Program-made: the position numbers and the translations under genes
Source of the DNA: Macrococcoides canis
Lineage (GTDB): Bacteria; Bacillota; Bacilli; Staphylococcales; Staphylococcaceae
Direction of reading: 5' to 3'
NCBI RefSeq assembly: GCF_002119805.1
Contig: NZ_CP021059.1
Location: 2,046,001 to 2,110,000, forward strand
DNA length: 64,000 bases
Notes under the pieces: generated by a model
What the model saw: only the letters and a program-made list of their open reading frames with translations
Databases searched by the model: none
What the model was told of the DNA's origin: nothing
Shown here: positions 22,183-32,721 of the stretch, one piece after another
How positions within the stretch are numbered: position 1 is the first letter of the stretch
How the letters are laid out: each line of letters opens with the position of its first letter

Positions 22183-22812
22183 TTATTTAGTCCCAAACAG
22201 TCGATCGCCTGCATCGCCAAGTCCTGGTACGATATAGCCATGATCATTCAGTTGTTCATCTAATCCTGCAATATAGATATCTACATCAGGATGAGCTTCC
22301 TGCAATGCTTTCACACCTTCTGGAGCAGCGATGAGACACATAAATCTAATCTTTACCGCACCGCGTTTCTTCAAGGAGTTAATCGCTTCTATCGCTGAAC
22401 CACCTGTTGCAAGCATTGGATCTACTACAATAAAGTCACGCTCTTCAATATCTTGTGGTAATTTTGCAAAGTATTCTACAGGCTGAAGCGTCTCAGGGTC
22501 ACGATATAGACCAATGTGGCCAACACGTGCAGCAGGAATCATCTTCAGTACGCCTTCTGTCATGCCGAGTCCAGCACGTAATATCGGTACAACTGCAATC
22601 TTCTTCCCTGACAGACGTTTCGCTGTCATCTCAGTAACAGGTGTCTTAATCTGTACATCATCCAGCTCAAGGTCACGCGTCACTTCGTATGCCATTAACA
22701 TACCGACTTCATCAACAAGCTCACGAAATTCTTTCGTACCTGTTGATTCATCTCGAATATAACTTAATTTATGTTGAATAAGGGGGTGATCAAATACATG
22801 GACTTTCGCCAT
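22183..22812 (-). CDS. upp: Uracil phosphoribosyltransferase
   Basis: Makes UMP from uracil and PRPP for pyrimidine salvage. The 209-residue protein contains [19 protein letters not shown], the PRPP loop [17 protein letters not shown] and the C-terminal uracil-binding [16 protein letters not shown]. It lies between glyA and mnaA on the same strand. Confidence 0.98.
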   Translation of the reverse strand: MAKVHVFDHPLIQHKLSYIRDESTGTKEFRELVDEVGMLMAYEVTRDLELDDVQIKTPVTEMTAKRLSGKKIAVVPILRAGLGMTEGVLKMIPAARVGHIGLYRDPETLQPVEYFAKLPQDIEERDFIVVDPMLATGGSAIEAINSLKKRGAVKIRFMCLIAAPEGVKALQEAHPDVDIYIAGLDEQLNDHGYIVPGLGDAGDRLFGTK

Positions 22813-22833
22813 AATATACCTCTTTCCTAATCA

Positions 22834-24069
22834 TTATTGATATAATGGATATTTTTCCGTTATTGCACGTACACGCGCTTTTGCATCACGCTTTACTGCT
22901 TCATCTTCTGGGTGAGCGAGTACATCTGCAATAATCGATGCAATCTCTTTCATGTCTTCTTCATTAAATCCACGTGTCGTTACAGCTGGTGTTCCGATTC
23001 TAATACCACTTGTAACAAATGGACTTTCTTTATCAAATGGAATCGTGTTTTTATTTGTAGTAATGCCGACATCGTCAAGTGCACGCTCTGCGACTTTACC
23101 AGTAATGTTAAAGCTCGTTACATCGATGCTCATCACGTGATTGTCTGTACCACCAGAAACAATACGTAATCCCTTTTCAGTTAGAGCATCCGCCAATGTC
23201 TTAGCGTTAAGTACTACTTGCTGCTGATATGCTTTAAAGTCTTCAGTCAACGCTTCACCAAATGCGACTGCTTTAGCTGCGATAACATGCATCAATGGTC
23301 CTCCTTGAATTCCGGGGAAGATCATCTTATCAATCGCTTTTGCATATTCTTCTTTACAGATAATCATACCACCACGAGGTCCACGTAAAGTTTTATGTGT
23401 CGTCGTCGTAACAAAGTCTGCATGAGGTACTGGACTTGGATGAAGACCTGCAGCTACTAATCCTGCGATATGTGCCATATCAACCATCAGTTTTGCACCA
23501 ACTTCATCTGCAATCGCTTTAAACTTCTCAAAATCAATCGTTCTTGAATATGCTGATGCCCCTGCAATAATAAGTGCAGGTTTATGTTCACGTGCAAGTT
23601 CACGAACAACGTCATAATCAATTCTCTCTGTTTCCTTGTCTACACCATAAGCAACGAAGTTGTAATCTACGCCACTAAAGTTCACTGGAGAACCATGCGT
23701 CAGGTGACCTCCGTGACTTAAATTCATTCCTAGAACTGTATCTCCAGGCTTTAAAGCAACACGATAAACAGCCATATTAGCTTGCGAACCTGAATGCGGC
23801 TGTACGTTGACATGCTCTGCCCCAAAAAGTTCTTTAATGCGATCGCGGGCTAAGTCTTCAACGATATCTACAAATTCACACCCGCCATAATAACGGCGAT
23901 GCGGGTAGCCTTCAGCGTATTTATTTGTCAGAACCGATCCCTGTGCTTCCATCACGGCTTTTGATACAAAATTCTCTGATGCAATTAATTCAATATGACG
24001 ATCTTGTCTCTCAAATTCTTTCGTGATTGCTTCAAAAACTTGACTATCTTGTTGTTTAATTTCTGACAT
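22834..24069 (-). CDS. glyA: Serine hydroxymethyltransferase
   Basis: Converts serine and tetrahydrofolate to glycine and methylene-THF. The 411-residue PLP enzyme has [34 protein letters not shown] and the PLP Lys in [15 protein letters not shown] longer upstream frame exists, but AGGAGGGG and homology place the start at MSEIKQQD (24069). It follows ywlG closely. Confidence 0.98.
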   Translation of the reverse strand: MSEIKQQDSQVFEAITKEFERQDRHIELIASENFVSKAVMEAQGSVLTNKYAEGYPHRRYYGGCEFVDIVEDLARDRIKELFGAEHVNVQPHSGSQANMAVYRVALKPGDTVLGMNLSHGGHLTHGSPVNFSGVDYNFVAYGVDKETERIDYDVVRELAREHKPALIIAGASAYSRTIDFEKFKAIADEVGAKLMVDMAHIAGLVAAGLHPSPVPHADFVTTTTHKTLRGPRGGMIICKEEYAKAIDKMIFPGIQGGPLMHVIAAKAVAFGEALTEDFKAYQQQVVLNAKTLADALTEKGLRIVSGGTDNHVMSIDVTSFNITGKVAERALDDVGITTNKNTIPFDKESPFVTSGIRIGTPAVTTRGFNEEDMKEIASIIADVLAHPEDEAVKRDAKARVRAITEKYPLYQ

Positions 24070-24079
24070 AATACCCCTC

Positions 24080-24604
24080 CTATTTATATTGAGCGCGTGG
24101 CCCACCAATTAATTTCGGACGATGTGCTGCCATCGTAACGACTGCTTCACCCACTTTTTTCGTTGTGGTTCTTACGGGAATCTGTACATGTTTAATATGC
24201 ATTCCAATTAACGTCTGACCAATATCAATACCACAGTCTGCCTGCACATGCTCCACTACAACAGGATCCTTAAAGTACTGATAAGCAGCTGCTGACATAC
24301 TACCTCCTGCTTGTTTTACAGGAACAACTGTGACTTCATTCAGCTGATAGCGAAGCATCACTGCTCGCTCCATCGTTAATGCACGGTTAATATGTTCACA
24401 TCCTTGGAAACAGAAATCTACACCTGTTCTGTTATGAACGTCATCAAATATTTCAATGAACTGTGCGGCAACTTCATCAGAGCTGTGCGTACCGATTTTT
24501 TCACCGATGACCTCTGATGTAGAACAGCCGATTATACATAGTTCGCCTTCTTTAAAGAAATCGTTTGCTTCCAGCTCTGTCATCAACTGTTTAAGACTAT
24601 CCAT
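24080..24604 (-). CDS. YwlG-type conserved protein (TIGR01440/UPF0340)
   Basis: A 174-residue protein with [21 protein letters not shown] and [14 protein letters not shown], signatures of the UPF0340 family whose function is unknown. It overlaps the end of rpiB by eight bases and precedes glyA, the conserved ywlG position in Firmicutes. Confidence 0.85.
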   Translation of the reverse strand: MDSLKQLMTELEANDFFKEGELCIIGCSTSEVIGEKIGTHSSDEVAAQFIEIFDDVHNRTGVDFCFQGCEHINRALTMERAVMLRYQLNEVTVVPVKQAGGSMSAAAYQYFKDPVVVEHVQADCGIDIGQTLIGMHIKHVQIPVRTTTKKVGEAVVTMAAHRPKLIGGPRAQYK

Positions 24605-25043
24605 TGCAAGACTCCAGCGCTGCTACTTTATCGATTCTCTTCTGATGACGACCACCTTCAAATTCAGCATTTAGCCATGTCTTAACGATTAGCAGCATCA
24701 ATCCTTCACCGATTACACGCTGCCCCATTGCCAAAATATTAGAGTTGTTATGTTCACGTGTCACTTGTGCTGTAAATACATCGTGCACCAGCGCACAACG
24801 GATACCCGGCACTTTATTTGCTGCGATACTCATTCCAATACCTGTGCCACAAATCAAGATTCCGCGATCGCATTCTCCGTTCACAACACTATCTGCAACT
24901 GGTTTAGCATAATCAGGATAATCTACAGACGTTTCATCTGCTGGACCAAAATCGATATATTCAATATTTTGGGACTGTAATAGTTCAATGATTTTCTCTT
25001 TATACTGAAATCCACCATGATCACTTGCAATTGCAATTTTCAA
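24597..25043 (-). CDS. rpiB: Ribose 5-phosphate isomerase B
   Basis: Interconverts ribose 5-phosphate and ribulose 5-phosphate. The 148-residue RpiB/LacAB-fold protein starts MKIAIASDHGGFQYKEKI and has GILICGTGIGMSIAANKVPGIR and the HNNSNILAMGQR motif. The ywlF position supports the pentose phosphate role over galactose 6-phosphate isomerase. Confidence 0.92.
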   Translation of the reverse strand: MKIAIASDHGGFQYKEKIIELLQSQNIEYIDFGPADETSVDYPDYAKPVADSVVNGECDRGILICGTGIGMSIAANKVPGIRCALVHDVFTAQVTREHNNSNILAMGQRVIGEGLMLLIVKTWLNAEFEGGRHQKRIDKVAALESCNG

Positions 25044-25109
25044 ACGAATAACCTCCCTTAAATGTATATCACTCTATATTATACCGTATTTCATGTATGA
25101 GTAAATCAA

Positions 25110-25532
25110 TTATCGGTCAAGCTTTTGTAGCATTTCACGGATATAATAGGAGAGTTCATTATAAGTATCTGAATACACTAAGAAATCCCCTCCGTAAGGG
25201 TCTGATATGTCTCCGTTCTCATTCATCGCATATTCTTTCAAAGTGTATACATTACTTTCTGGATAAAGTGACTTAATTTGCAATTTATGACTATTTGTCA
25301 TCGTCAATATTAAATCCTTTTCACTATCTACTGCATCGAACTGATGACTCTGTGTCGCAGGCTGTAAGCCTTCCTGTTCAATGATTGCTGCTGCATGCTT
25401 CGAAACAGGATGCCCTTCTTGTGCATACAGTCCTGCTGAAGAAAATATATGTTTAGTATTGAGTGATTTTGCGATACTTTCTGCCATCGGACTACGACAA
25501 GTGTTCCCTGTACAAACGAATACGACTTCCAT
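25110..25532 (-). CDS. Protein-arginine phosphatase (YwlE type)
   Basis: Low-molecular-weight phosphatase, 140 residues. The P-loop at residues 7-14 reads CTGNTCRS, and SDPYGGD near 105 carries the general-acid Asp. Thr in the third loop position of CTGNT is the residue that gives YwlE its phospho-arginine preference, so it likely reverses McsB arginine marks. It lies in the ywlC-E-F-G block. Confidence 0.88.
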   Translation of the reverse strand: MEVVFVCTGNTCRSPMAESIAKSLNTKHIFSSAGLYAQEGHPVSKHAAAIIEQEGLQPATQSHQFDAVDSEKDLILTMTNSHKLQIKSLYPESNVYTLKEYAMNENGDISDPYGGDFLVYSDTYNELSYYIREMLQKLDR

Positions 25533-25539
25533 ATGCCCC

Positions 25540-26544
25540 CTACTTTCTTGTAACTGCTTTATTGATACGATTCATCAGCGCATCACTACCATTATAAGGT
25601 GTAAAGTCCGTAATATATATCTTTTCAATTTGCTCAATATTATCAGCACTGCGCAGTGCATTATACAAATCATACATTGCACCGCTACTATCTTCATATG
25701 TAGCACCTAGCGCAAAGAACCATCCACCATTCACTTTATCCTTCTCACTTAATGGTGCAATGACCGCTTCATTTGCACTCAGTTCCAGACTTTCAAAGCA
25801 ATCCACTAATTCTAACGGACTGTCTGGTGCATAATGACGATATTTCATACCGGGAGCAATCGGTTTATCTCCCATAATATGTTCATCGCTCATACAACCA
25901 GGTACTACTGCTTCCAGGTCATTACGTGTAATCGCGCCTGGCCTTGCGATTCTAAAAGGATACTGACTACAGTCAACAACCGTGCTTTCTATCCCGACCT
26001 CAACTTGTTCACTTTGAACAATGCCAAATATTTTCCCATCCATATCATGAATCACATGTTCCGCTTTCGTTGGTGACGGTTTGCCACTCGTATTAGCAGA
26101 CGGTGCAGCGAGCAATAAATCTGTCATCTCAATCAGTTGATGCGCAACCTTATGCGCAGGCATACGCACTGCTACTGTATTTAATCCTGCAGTTACACTT
26201 TCAGCAAGCACACCTTGCTGTACAGGTACAATAAACGAAATCGGTCCCGGCCAGAAATGATCCATCAACTTATAGGCTGCTGCGTGAATATCATGGGTAA
26301 ACCATTCAAGTTGAGATTGATGATGAATATGTACGATTAACGGATTATCTTGTGGTCTGCCTTTCGCTTTGAATATCGCTGCCACCGCTTCATTGTTTGT
26401 TGCATCGGCTGCCAGACCATACACTGTTTCAGTAGGAATTGCTATCGTCTCACCTGCTTTGAAACCTGTAATGATTTCATGTACGTGTGGATATGTGGAC
26501 AAATCTTCCACATAGTTACGCACATCCCAAACATTCGTTCCCAT
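25540..26544 (-). CDS. L-threonylcarbamoyladenylate synthase (Sua5/YwlC)
   Basis: Makes threonylcarbamoyl-AMP from threonine, bicarbonate and ATP for the t6A37 tRNA modification. The 334-residue protein has the YrdC domain (AIPTETVYGLAADATN, KGRPQDNPLIVHI, AAPSANTSGKPSPT) and the Sua5 C-terminal domain (from about 200). GGGGG precedes the start. A DnaA-box cluster lies in the gap upstream. Confidence 0.93.
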   Translation of the reverse strand: MGTNVWDVRNYVEDLSTYPHVHEIITGFKAGETIAIPTETVYGLAADATNNEAVAAIFKAKGRPQDNPLIVHIHHQSQLEWFTHDIHAAAYKLMDHFWPGPISFIVPVQQGVLAESVTAGLNTVAVRMPAHKVAHQLIEMTDLLLAAPSANTSGKPSPTKAEHVIHDMDGKIFGIVQSEQVEVGIESTVVDCSQYPFRIARPGAITRNDLEAVVPGCMSDEHIMGDKPIAPGMKYRHYAPDSPLELVDCFESLELSANEAVIAPLSEKDKVNGGWFFALGATYEDSSGAMYDLYNALRSADNIEQIEKIYITDFTPYNGSDALMNRINKAVTRK

Positions 26545-26591
26545 TCCATTACCCCCTTTATTTTATTGATAATTCATATAAAAATAAAAAG

Positions 26592-26632
26592 TTATACACA
26601 AATTGTGGATAACTTTTTAGAATTGTGCATAA
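26592..26632. promoter_or_regulatory. DnaA-box cluster upstream of ywlC
   Basis: Three nine-base boxes all fit TTATNCACA: TTATACACA (26592-26600, plus), TTATCCACA (26604-26612, minus) and TTATGCACA (26624-26632, minus). Two are inverted and could also form a hairpin. Bacillus subtilis has a DnaA-box cluster before ywlC, from memory. Confidence 0.75.
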
Positions 26633-26636
26633 CTTA

Positions 26637-27476
26637 TTAACACCACTTAAACCATAGCACACGATCATTGCTATTAATATCTTTGTGCACATTGACGTGT
26701 ATATGACTGAAATGTGCGTGAATATACTGCGTAAGTGCATCCGCCTGACGATGACCGATTTCAAATGCAACAAATGAACCTTGATTCATAACTTCAGGAA
26801 GGCATTGAATCATACGTTTATATAACGCGAGCCCTTCATCTTCAGCAAATAGAGCCAGTTCTGGATCATAGAGTGCCGTCAAGTTCATCTCAGCCACTTC
26901 GTCACGTCCGATATAAGGTGGATTAGATAGCAGTGCATCCAGCTTTATCTCTCTATCAATAATCGGTTGAAGTAAATCTCCTTCAAAACATGTCACCTGT
27001 GCGGCAAGAGACGCAATATTATGACGCGCTACTTGTAGTGCTGCCTGACTGATATCAGTAGCATACATCGTGCATCCGCTTTCTAATTGAACTGTCGCGG
27101 CAATTGCACCACTTCCAGTCCCAATATCTACTACAGTGTCCGCTTCTGATATATGCTCTAATGCAAGCGCTACAAGCTCTTCTGTCTCAGGTCTAGGAAC
27201 GAGCACACGCTCATCCACCATAAATTTACGTTCATAGAACATCTGAAAACCCGTAATATGCGCAAGCGGCTCATGTCGAACAAGACGTGCAATACCTTCT
27301 TCAAATTGCACACGCTCTACATCACTCAGTTTACGCTCATTCAGCATAATATCCGTTCTAGAGAGATCAAACAGATCCATCATCAAATATGTCGCTCCAA
27401 TAGCTGGTTCTTGCGCATCAATAAGCGCTGTTTCACCTTCTTTGATGAGACTTCTTAAATTAGAGTACGCCATCAT
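26637..27476 (-). CDS. prmC: Release factor glutamine methyltransferase
   Basis: Methylates the Gln of the GGQ motif in release factors. The 279-residue protein has the SAM motif [15 protein letters not shown] and the catalytic NPPYI in [13 protein letters not shown]. It overlaps the end of prfA by 17 bases. Two adjacent ATG codons are possible starts and neither has a good ribosome binding site, implying coupling to prfA. Confidence 0.95.
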   Translation of the reverse strand: MMAYSNLRSLIKEGETALIDAQEPAIGATYLMMDLFDLSRTDIMLNERKLSDVERVQFEEGIARLVRHEPLAHITGFQMFYERKFMVDERVLVPRPETEELVALALEHISEADTVVDIGTGSGAIAATVQLESGCTMYATDISQAALQVARHNIASLAAQVTCFEGDLLQPIIDREIKLDALLSNPPYIGRDEVAEMNLTALYDPELALFAEDEGLALYKRMIQCLPEVMNQGSFVAFEIGHRQADALTQYIHAHFSHIHVNVHKDINSNDRVLWFKWC

Positions 27477-28536
27477 TTAACGCTTCTAATTTAGACGTTT
27501 GTTCAGCAATCGTTAACGCATCAATTACTTCGCTTAATTTACCTTCCACGATCTGATCCAGCTTTTGAATCGTTAAACCGATACGGTGATCCGTTACACG
27601 GTTTTGAGGATAGTTGTATGTTCTAATACGTTCAGAACGGTCCCCTGTACCTACCGCTGATTTACGTTGTTCAGAATACTTCGCCTGTTCTTCCTGTAAT
27701 TTCGCATCAAATACACGCGTTTTAAGTAACTTCAATGCCTTTTCACGGTTTTTAATTTGAGATTTCTCTGAAGACGTTGCCACAATCCCAGTCGGAATAT
27801 GTGTAATACGTACTGCTGAGTCAGTCGTGTTAACGTGCTGACCACCAGAACCAGATGAACGGTACGTCTCAATACGTAAATCTTCCTGACGAATTTCAAT
27901 TTCAACATCTTCTACTTCTGGTAATACCGCTACCGTTGCTGTAGATGTGTGAATACGTCCACCACTTTCAGTCGTCGGGATACGTTGTACACGGTGTGCC
28001 CCATTTTCGAATTTCAGTTTACTGTAAGCACCTTTACCAATAATTGTGAAACTAATCTCTTTAAATCCACCGTGATCCGCTTCATTCGTTTCCATAACTT
28101 CAATCTTCCAGCCTTGTTCTTCTGAGAATCTTGAATACATACGGAATAAGTCTCCGGCAAAGATATTTGCTTCATCCCCACCAGCTGCACCACGAATCTC
28201 CATAACTACGTTCTTATCATCCATAGGATCTTTAGGAATCAATAAAAATTTCATTTTTTCTTCTAATACCGGGATTTGCGGCTTTAATTCATTGATTTCT
28301 TCTTTAATCATTTCCTGCTCATCCGCATCACTTGCGTCACCCATCATTTCTAATGCTTCTTCAAGTTGCTGCTTCACTTCTTTATATTCTCTGAACACTT
28401 CAACTGTTTCCTGAAGGTCAGCCTGTTCTTTCGAGTATTCTCTTAATTTGTCTGTGTCGCTGACGATATCAGGATCACTTAATAATTCATTTAACTGTTC
28501 ATAACGTTGTTCTACGATTTCTAACTGATCAAACAT
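27460..28536 (-). CDS. prfA: Peptide chain release factor 1
   Basis: Recognises UAA and UAG and releases the peptide. The 358-residue protein has the GGQ motif in [18 protein letters not shown] (near 235) and the codon-recognition PxT loop region [10 protein letters not shown] near 190. It is the substrate of the overlapping prmC product. GGAG precedes the ATG. Confidence 0.98.
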   Translation of the reverse strand: MFDQLEIVEQRYEQLNELLSDPDIVSDTDKLREYSKEQADLQETVEVFREYKEVKQQLEEALEMMGDASDADEQEMIKEEINELKPQIPVLEEKMKFLLIPKDPMDDKNVVMEIRGAAGGDEANIFAGDLFRMYSRFSEEQGWKIEVMETNEADHGGFKEISFTIIGKGAYSKLKFENGAHRVQRIPTTESGGRIHTSTATVAVLPEVEDVEIEIRQEDLRIETYRSSGSGGQHVNTTDSAVRITHIPTGIVATSSEKSQIKNREKALKLLKTRVFDAKLQEEQAKYSEQRKSAVGTGDRSERIRTYNYPQNRVTDHRIGLTIQKLDQIVEGKLSEVIDALTIAEQTSKLEALNDGVL

Positions 28537-28554
28537 AACATTCTCCTTTAAATT

Positions 28555-29130
28555 TTATTTAGGTACAATATGGTGTTCCCGACATCTCGGTTCGTAGCTT
28601 TCCTTAGCACCAACAAGGATAATCGGATCATCAAACTTAGCAGGGGCACCGTCAATTAATCGTTGCGTACGAGAACTCGGCGCTCCACATACACTGCACA
28701 CAGCCTGCAGTTTCGTTACATGTTCGCTAACCGCCATAAGTTCTGGTACCGGTTCAAACGGCACACCTCGAAAGTCCATATCCAGTCCTGCAACAATCAC
28801 TCTATATCCTTCTTCAGCAAGTTGAGTTGCAACACCTACGACATCATTATCAAAGAACTGTACTTCATCTATCGCTATAATATCATGTGTCTCTTTTACA
28901 TGTTCTAATATTTCTGATGAATGATGTACATTTACAGCCTCTACTTTATTACCGTTATGCGATACAACTTCCAGATCACTATATCTATCGTCTATAGACG
29001 GTTTAAATACAATCACTTTTTGTTTCGCAAAAAGTCCGCGTCGCACGCGTCGAATCAGTTCTTCACTTTTTCCGCTAAACATGCTCCCTGTAATACATTC
29101 TATCCAACCTGAATGGTAATGCTCATACAT
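28555..29130 (-). CDS. tdk: Thymidine kinase
   Basis: Type II thymidine kinase, 191 residues. P-loop [27 protein letters not shown], lasso YEPRC, and a zinc site with the Cys pair of CSVCGAPS and a C-terminal Cys. It sits between rpmE2 and prfA, as in staphylococci. Confidence 0.97.
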   Translation of the reverse strand: MYEHYHSGWIECITGSMFSGKSEELIRRVRRGLFAKQKVIVFKPSIDDRYSDLEVVSHNGNKVEAVNVHHSSEILEHVKETHDIIAIDEVQFFDNDVVGVATQLAEEGYRVIVAGLDMDFRGVPFEPVPELMAVSEHVTKLQAVCSVCGAPSSRTQRLIDGAPAKFDDPIILVGAKESYEPRCREHHIVPK

Positions 29131-29183
29131 TTAAATGCCACCTTTATAAACAATAATCGATTAATTATATCATAAATCGTTTA

Positions 29184-29224
29184 TAAAAAATAAAAAATCC
29201 CACAACCAAAACTGGCCATGGGAT
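29184..29224 (-). terminator. Terminator after rpmE2
   Basis: A 12-bp stem (ATCCCATGGCCA with TGGTTGTGGGAT, three G-U pairs), loop GTTT, followed on the minus strand by TTTTTTATTTTTT. Confidence 0.92.
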
Positions 29225-29232
29225 CATTTGAA

Positions 29233-29490
29233 TTATTGGTTGCTTGATTTGAATCCGAACTTTTTGTTGAAACGTTCCACACGACCATCCGCAGATGCGA
29301 ATTTTTGACGTCCTGTGTAGAATGGGTGTGAATCAGATGAGATATCTAAACGGATAACTGGATATTCGTTTCCATCTTCCCATGTCATTGTTTCACTTGA
29401 AGTACGTGTAGACCCACTTAAGAATTTAAAATCTGTAGTAGAATCTAAGAAAATTACTTTGTGATAATCAGGATGAATTCCTTGTTTCAT
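29233..29490 (-). CDS. rpmE2: Ribosomal protein bL31, type B
   Basis: An 85-residue bL31 beginning [19 protein letters not shown] and containing [21 protein letters not shown]. It lacks the CxxC zinc motif, so it is the zinc-independent type B form. Organisms with type A often induce type B on zinc loss; no Zur site is evident here and the window does not show whether type A exists. AAAGGAG precedes the start. Confidence 0.97.
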   Translation of the reverse strand: MKQGIHPDYHKVIFLDSTTDFKFLSGSTRTSSETMTWEDGNEYPVIRLDISSDSHPFYTGRQKFASADGRVERFNKKFGFKSSNQ

Positions 29491-29603
29491 TATTTTTCAG
29501 CTCCTTTGCCCTGAACCATCCGGAACAGAGTTTATTCGTGAATAATTTTCACGTCAATACTTACATATTATATATGGATTGTGTGTAGAATGCAACTATA
29601 AAT

Positions 29604-30920
29604 TTATATAATCGGCTTACCTGTTTTCGCACTTTCAACCATGCGTTCTCCAAGCTGCTTAAAGAAATCTTCATTAGACTCACTTTGTTTCAGACGTCTT
29701 AAGAAACGTTCAGTAAAATCCGGACTATCAGTAAACAAATTGCGCAGCTGCCATATCATATCAAGTTCATTCTTATCGAGTAACAGCTCTTCCTTACGTG
29801 TTGAACTGCGTCGAATATCAATTGCTGGATAGACACGTTTTTCGGCAAGCTTTCTATCCAGCGTCAACTCCATGTTACCAGTACCTTTAAACTCTTCATA
29901 GATCATATCATCCATACGGCTACCTGTTTCTACAAGCGCTGTTGAGAGTATCGTCAAACTTCCCCCAGCTTCAATGTTACGTGCCGCACCGAAGAATGCT
30001 TTCGGCTTATGAAGACTGGCAGGATCTAACCCGCCTGATAACGTTCTTCCACTCGGCGGAATAACAAGGTTATATGCACGAGCGAGACGTGTTATAGAAT
30101 CCATAAGAATGATAACATTCTCTCCAATTTCAACGAGACGCTTCGCACGTTCAAGGAGTAGTTCAGCAACTTTCACGTGATGCTCAGGGGGCTCGTCAAA
30201 CGTTGAATGCACCACTTCAGCAGCTTCAACTGAACGTTCAAGGTCTGTAACCTCTTCTGGACGTTCGCCAATCAGCAGTATAAACAGCTTTGCTTCTGGA
30301 TGGTTAATTGAAATCGCATTTGCAATTTCCTTCAGCAATGACGTCTTACCTGCTTTAGGTGGCGCTACTATCATCCCACGCTGACCAAATCCAATCGGTG
30401 TAACCAAGTCCATTATACGGGTAGAATATGCTGTTTTTGTTGTCTCGAGTCGAATGCGTTCATCAGGATAAAGTGGCGTTAATGCCTGGAAATGCGGACG
30501 TTTCTTAACCTCTTCGGCATTCTGATCATTAACAAAGTCCACTTGTAATAAACCATAATACTTCTCATTTTCTTTAGGTTTACGTACTTTACCAGTAACT
30601 TTATCCCCTTTTTTTATTTCGAATCGACGAATCTGGCTTGCACTGATATAGATATCCTTCTCACCTTTTGAATAGTTGACTGTTCTTAAGAAACCATATC
30701 CATCCGGCTGAATATCGTCCAGGATACCTTCCATATAATAATTCCCGTCTTTTTCCATCTGCTTTTCCATAATGGCAAGCACGAGTTCCTTTTTATTAAG
30801 TTTACTATAATTTACAAGACCTAACTCTTTTGCACGCTGCGTTAAAGCTTTCGTTGTCTGATTTTTGTAGAGTTCATGAAAAGATTCATATTGCGGACTT
30901 GTTCTAATTTTTTCTGTCAT
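29604..30920 (-). CDS. rho: Transcription termination factor Rho
   Basis: RNA helicase that ends transcription at Rho-dependent sites. The 438-residue protein has an N-terminal helical domain, an S1-like RNA-binding domain ([21 protein letters not shown]), the P-loop [14 protein letters not shown], and the Q/R-loop region [22 protein letters not shown]. The start MTEKIRTS at 30920 gives the staphylococcal length and has GGGTG upstream; an ATG four codons earlier lacks a ribosome binding site. Confidence 0.97.
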   Translation of the reverse strand: MTEKIRTSPQYESFHELYKNQTTKALTQRAKELGLVNYSKLNKKELVLAIMEKQMEKDGNYYMEGILDDIQPDGYGFLRTVNYSKGEKDIYISASQIRRFEIKKGDKVTGKVRKPKENEKYYGLLQVDFVNDQNAEEVKKRPHFQALTPLYPDERIRLETTKTAYSTRIMDLVTPIGFGQRGMIVAPPKAGKTSLLKEIANAISINHPEAKLFILLIGERPEEVTDLERSVEAAEVVHSTFDEPPEHHVKVAELLLERAKRLVEIGENVIILMDSITRLARAYNLVIPPSGRTLSGGLDPASLHKPKAFFGAARNIEAGGSLTILSTALVETGSRMDDMIYEEFKGTGNMELTLDRKLAEKRVYPAIDIRRSSTRKEELLLDKNELDMIWQLRNLFTDSPDFTERFLRRLKQSESNEDFFKQLGERMVESAKTGKPII

Positions 30921-31009
30921 AATGACACCCATTTCTATTAAAAATTGTTTTATATATTTATAAGAGTTTATTTAGTGGAATGAAGAAGCTTATAGGGGCA
31001 AACAAACTA

Positions 31010-31037
31010 ATTTTAACATGATTTCTGTTTATTACAA
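31010..31037 (-). promoter_or_regulatory. Candidate rho promoter
   Basis: Minus-strand TTGTAA (plus 31032-31037), 16-base spacer, TAAAAT (plus 31010-31015). The long leader of about 85 bases to the rho start is typical of rho genes, which often autoregulate. Confidence 0.5.
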
Positions 31038-31088
31038 AGTAATATTGCTTGTTGTTATATAACAATGTCATCTACAGCAACACATATA

Positions 31089-31140
31089 AAAGCCCGAATA
31101 CCACAGAAACGAAAAACTTCTCCTGCAATATTCGGGCTTT
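31089..31140 (-). terminator. Terminator after glpX
   Basis: Perfect 12-bp stem AAAGCCCGAATA/TATTCGGGCTTT with a 28-base loop. The minus strand ends in TTT followed by TATATG, so the T-run is modest. Confidence 0.8.
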
Positions 31141-31160
31141 ACTTAACTTCTGTCGTTCTA

Positions 31161-32138
31161 TTAGATTCTATCGCTATCTTTAATTACTAATCCCGGTTTT
31201 TTCTCTAAGCTGTGTCGTCCTTGAATAAAGCGGACCGTACCTGATTTTGCACGCATAACAAGTGAATATGTTTCAGCAAATCCACCTTTAAATTGAACAC
31301 CTTTCATCAATTCTCCGTCTGTCACAGCAGTTGCTGCAAAGATTGCATCATCACCTTTAACCATATCATCAAGCTTCAATACAGTATTCGGCTCGATACC
31401 CATTGCACGACAACGTGCTTCTTGTTCTTCGTCTTCTGGTAATAATATTCCTTGGAAATCGCCGCCTAACGCTTTAATTCCTACAGCAGCGATAACGCCT
31501 TCAGGTGCACCACCTGAACCGAACAATACATCTACACCTGTGAAATCAAATGCTGTATTGATTGCGCCAGCTACATCACCGTGTTCAATTAATTTAATAC
31601 GCGCACCCGCTTCACGAATTTCTTTAATGATACCTTCATGGCGCTTACGGTTTAATAACGTTGCCGTAACTTCTGAGATGTCTTTTCCTTTTGCTTTTGC
31701 TACTGCCTGCAAGTTCTCTGTTACTGATTTAGAGATATCAACAACACCTTTACATTCCGGTCCAACCGCAATCTTTTCCATATACATATCAGGTGCATGC
31801 AGCAACGTACCACGGTCACCTACAGCAAGTACCGTCATCGCATTCCAGCTACCTTCAGCTACTAGAGTAGTCCCTTCTAAAGGATCTACTGCAATATCAA
31901 TCGCCGGTCCTTCTTTAGTCCCTAGCTCTTCCCCGATATAAAGCATCGGCGCTTCATCCATTTCACCTTCACCGATTACTACAACTCCGTCCATCGGAAT
32001 TGTATCAAATACTTCTCGCATTGCAGTTGTCGCTGCATCATCTGCTTCATTCTTAAGGCCCTTACCTACCCATTTCGCACTCTTCAAAGCTGCCGCTTCA
32101 GTTACTCTGACTAATTCCATCGATAAACTACGTTCCAT
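31161..32138 (-). CDS. glpX: Class II fructose-1,6-bisphosphatase
   Basis: Hydrolyses fructose 1,6-bisphosphate in gluconeogenesis. The 325-residue protein has [33 protein letters not shown] and [12 protein letters not shown], all GlpX signatures. Three ATG codons in a row follow AGGAG; the third ([17 protein letters not shown]) has seven-base spacing and matches Bacillus GlpX. The rho-glpX-murZ order is Bacillus-like; I recall Staphylococcus aureus using an unrelated Fbp instead. Confidence 0.95.
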   Translation of the reverse strand: MERSLSMELVRVTEAAALKSAKWVGKGLKNEADDAATTAMREVFDTIPMDGVVVIGEGEMDEAPMLYIGEELGTKEGPAIDIAVDPLEGTTLVAEGSWNAMTVLAVGDRGTLLHAPDMYMEKIAVGPECKGVVDISKSVTENLQAVAKAKGKDISEVTATLLNRKRHEGIIKEIREAGARIKLIEHGDVAGAINTAFDFTGVDVLFGSGGAPEGVIAAVGIKALGGDFQGILLPEDEEQEARCRAMGIEPNTVLKLDDMVKGDDAIFAATAVTDGELMKGVQFKGGFAETYSLVMRAKSGTVRFIQGRHSLEKKPGLVIKDSDRI

Positions 32139-32238
32139 CATCATTCTCCTATCACCATTAATTTTCTTAATTAGTATAACATAATTCGTCATTTTACATA
32201 CTATTAGTTTGTAATTATATACAGGTGATAAATCCAAC

Positions 32239-32269
32239 AAAAAAAGCGAGGCTTACGCTTCGCTTTTTT
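32239..32269 (-). terminator. Terminator overlapping the end of hxlR
   Basis: AAAAAAAGCGA and TCGCTTTTTT arms with an inner AGC/GCT stem. The 5' arm lies inside the last codons of the HxlR-type gene. A perfect A/T flank makes it a good intrinsic terminator. Confidence 0.85.
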
Positions 32270-32591
32270 CTGGAACTTCTAATTCTAGATGTTCCTGTGC
32301 CCAGGCTTCAATTGGATGCATTGCTTCAGACAGCGCGATACCTTTGTCTGTTAAAACGTATTTAATAGATAAAGGTGTTGTTGAGATGACTTTCTTCTCT
32401 ACAAGACCCCACTCAGAGAGTTCTGTAAGTTTCAAACTCAACGCTCTCGGTGTAATCGATTTTAAATCACGTTTAATATCTGAGAAATGCGCTGCATTGT
32501 TCTCAGAACGTGATAAATAATTGATCAACAATCCATTCCAGCTTCTACCGAGGATTTTAAATGTCTCTTCTAAATATGGACATACTTCCAT
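32253..32591 (-). CDS. HxlR-family transcriptional regulator
   Basis: A 112-residue winged-helix protein: MEVCPYLEETFKILGRSWNGLLINYL, FSDIKRDLKSITPRALSLKLTELSEWGLVEK and the wing region TTPLSIKYVLTDKG. Cys4 is where redox-sensing HxlR proteins such as HypR and YodB have their reactive thiol, so a disulfide/quinone/aldehyde sensor role is possible. It stands alone between murZ and glpX. A perfect 18-bp palindrome upstream is a likely autoregulatory operator. Confidence 0.88.
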   Translation of the reverse strand: MEVCPYLEETFKILGRSWNGLLINYLSRSENNAAHFSDIKRDLKSITPRALSLKLTELSEWGLVEKKVISTTPLSIKYVLTDKGIALSEAMHPIEAWAQEHLELEVPEKSEA

Positions 32592-32658
32592 AATATCACC
32601 TCTTTATTCCTCAATTATAACACGATATAAAAAATATATCCAGTATAAAAAGTATAAG

Positions 32659-32676
32659 ATTATACTATAGTATAAT
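32659..32676. promoter_or_regulatory. Palindromic operator candidate for the HxlR regulator
   Basis: ATTATACTATAGTATAAT, a perfect 18-bp palindrome about 70 bases upstream of the hxlR start. AGTATAA repeats at 32642-32648 and 32651-32657 add further half-sites. The palindrome also contains TATAAT-like -10 sequence. Confidence 0.6.
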
Positions 32677-32699
32677 TTTTATATCATAAATGAATAATA

Positions 32700-32721
32700 A
32701 AGACGGTCAGCTGACCGTCTT
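32700..32721 (-). terminator. Terminator after murZ
   Basis: Perfect 22-bp palindrome AAGACGGTCAGCTGACCGTCTT overlapping the murZ stop codon, followed by TTATTATTC on the minus strand. Confidence 0.85.
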
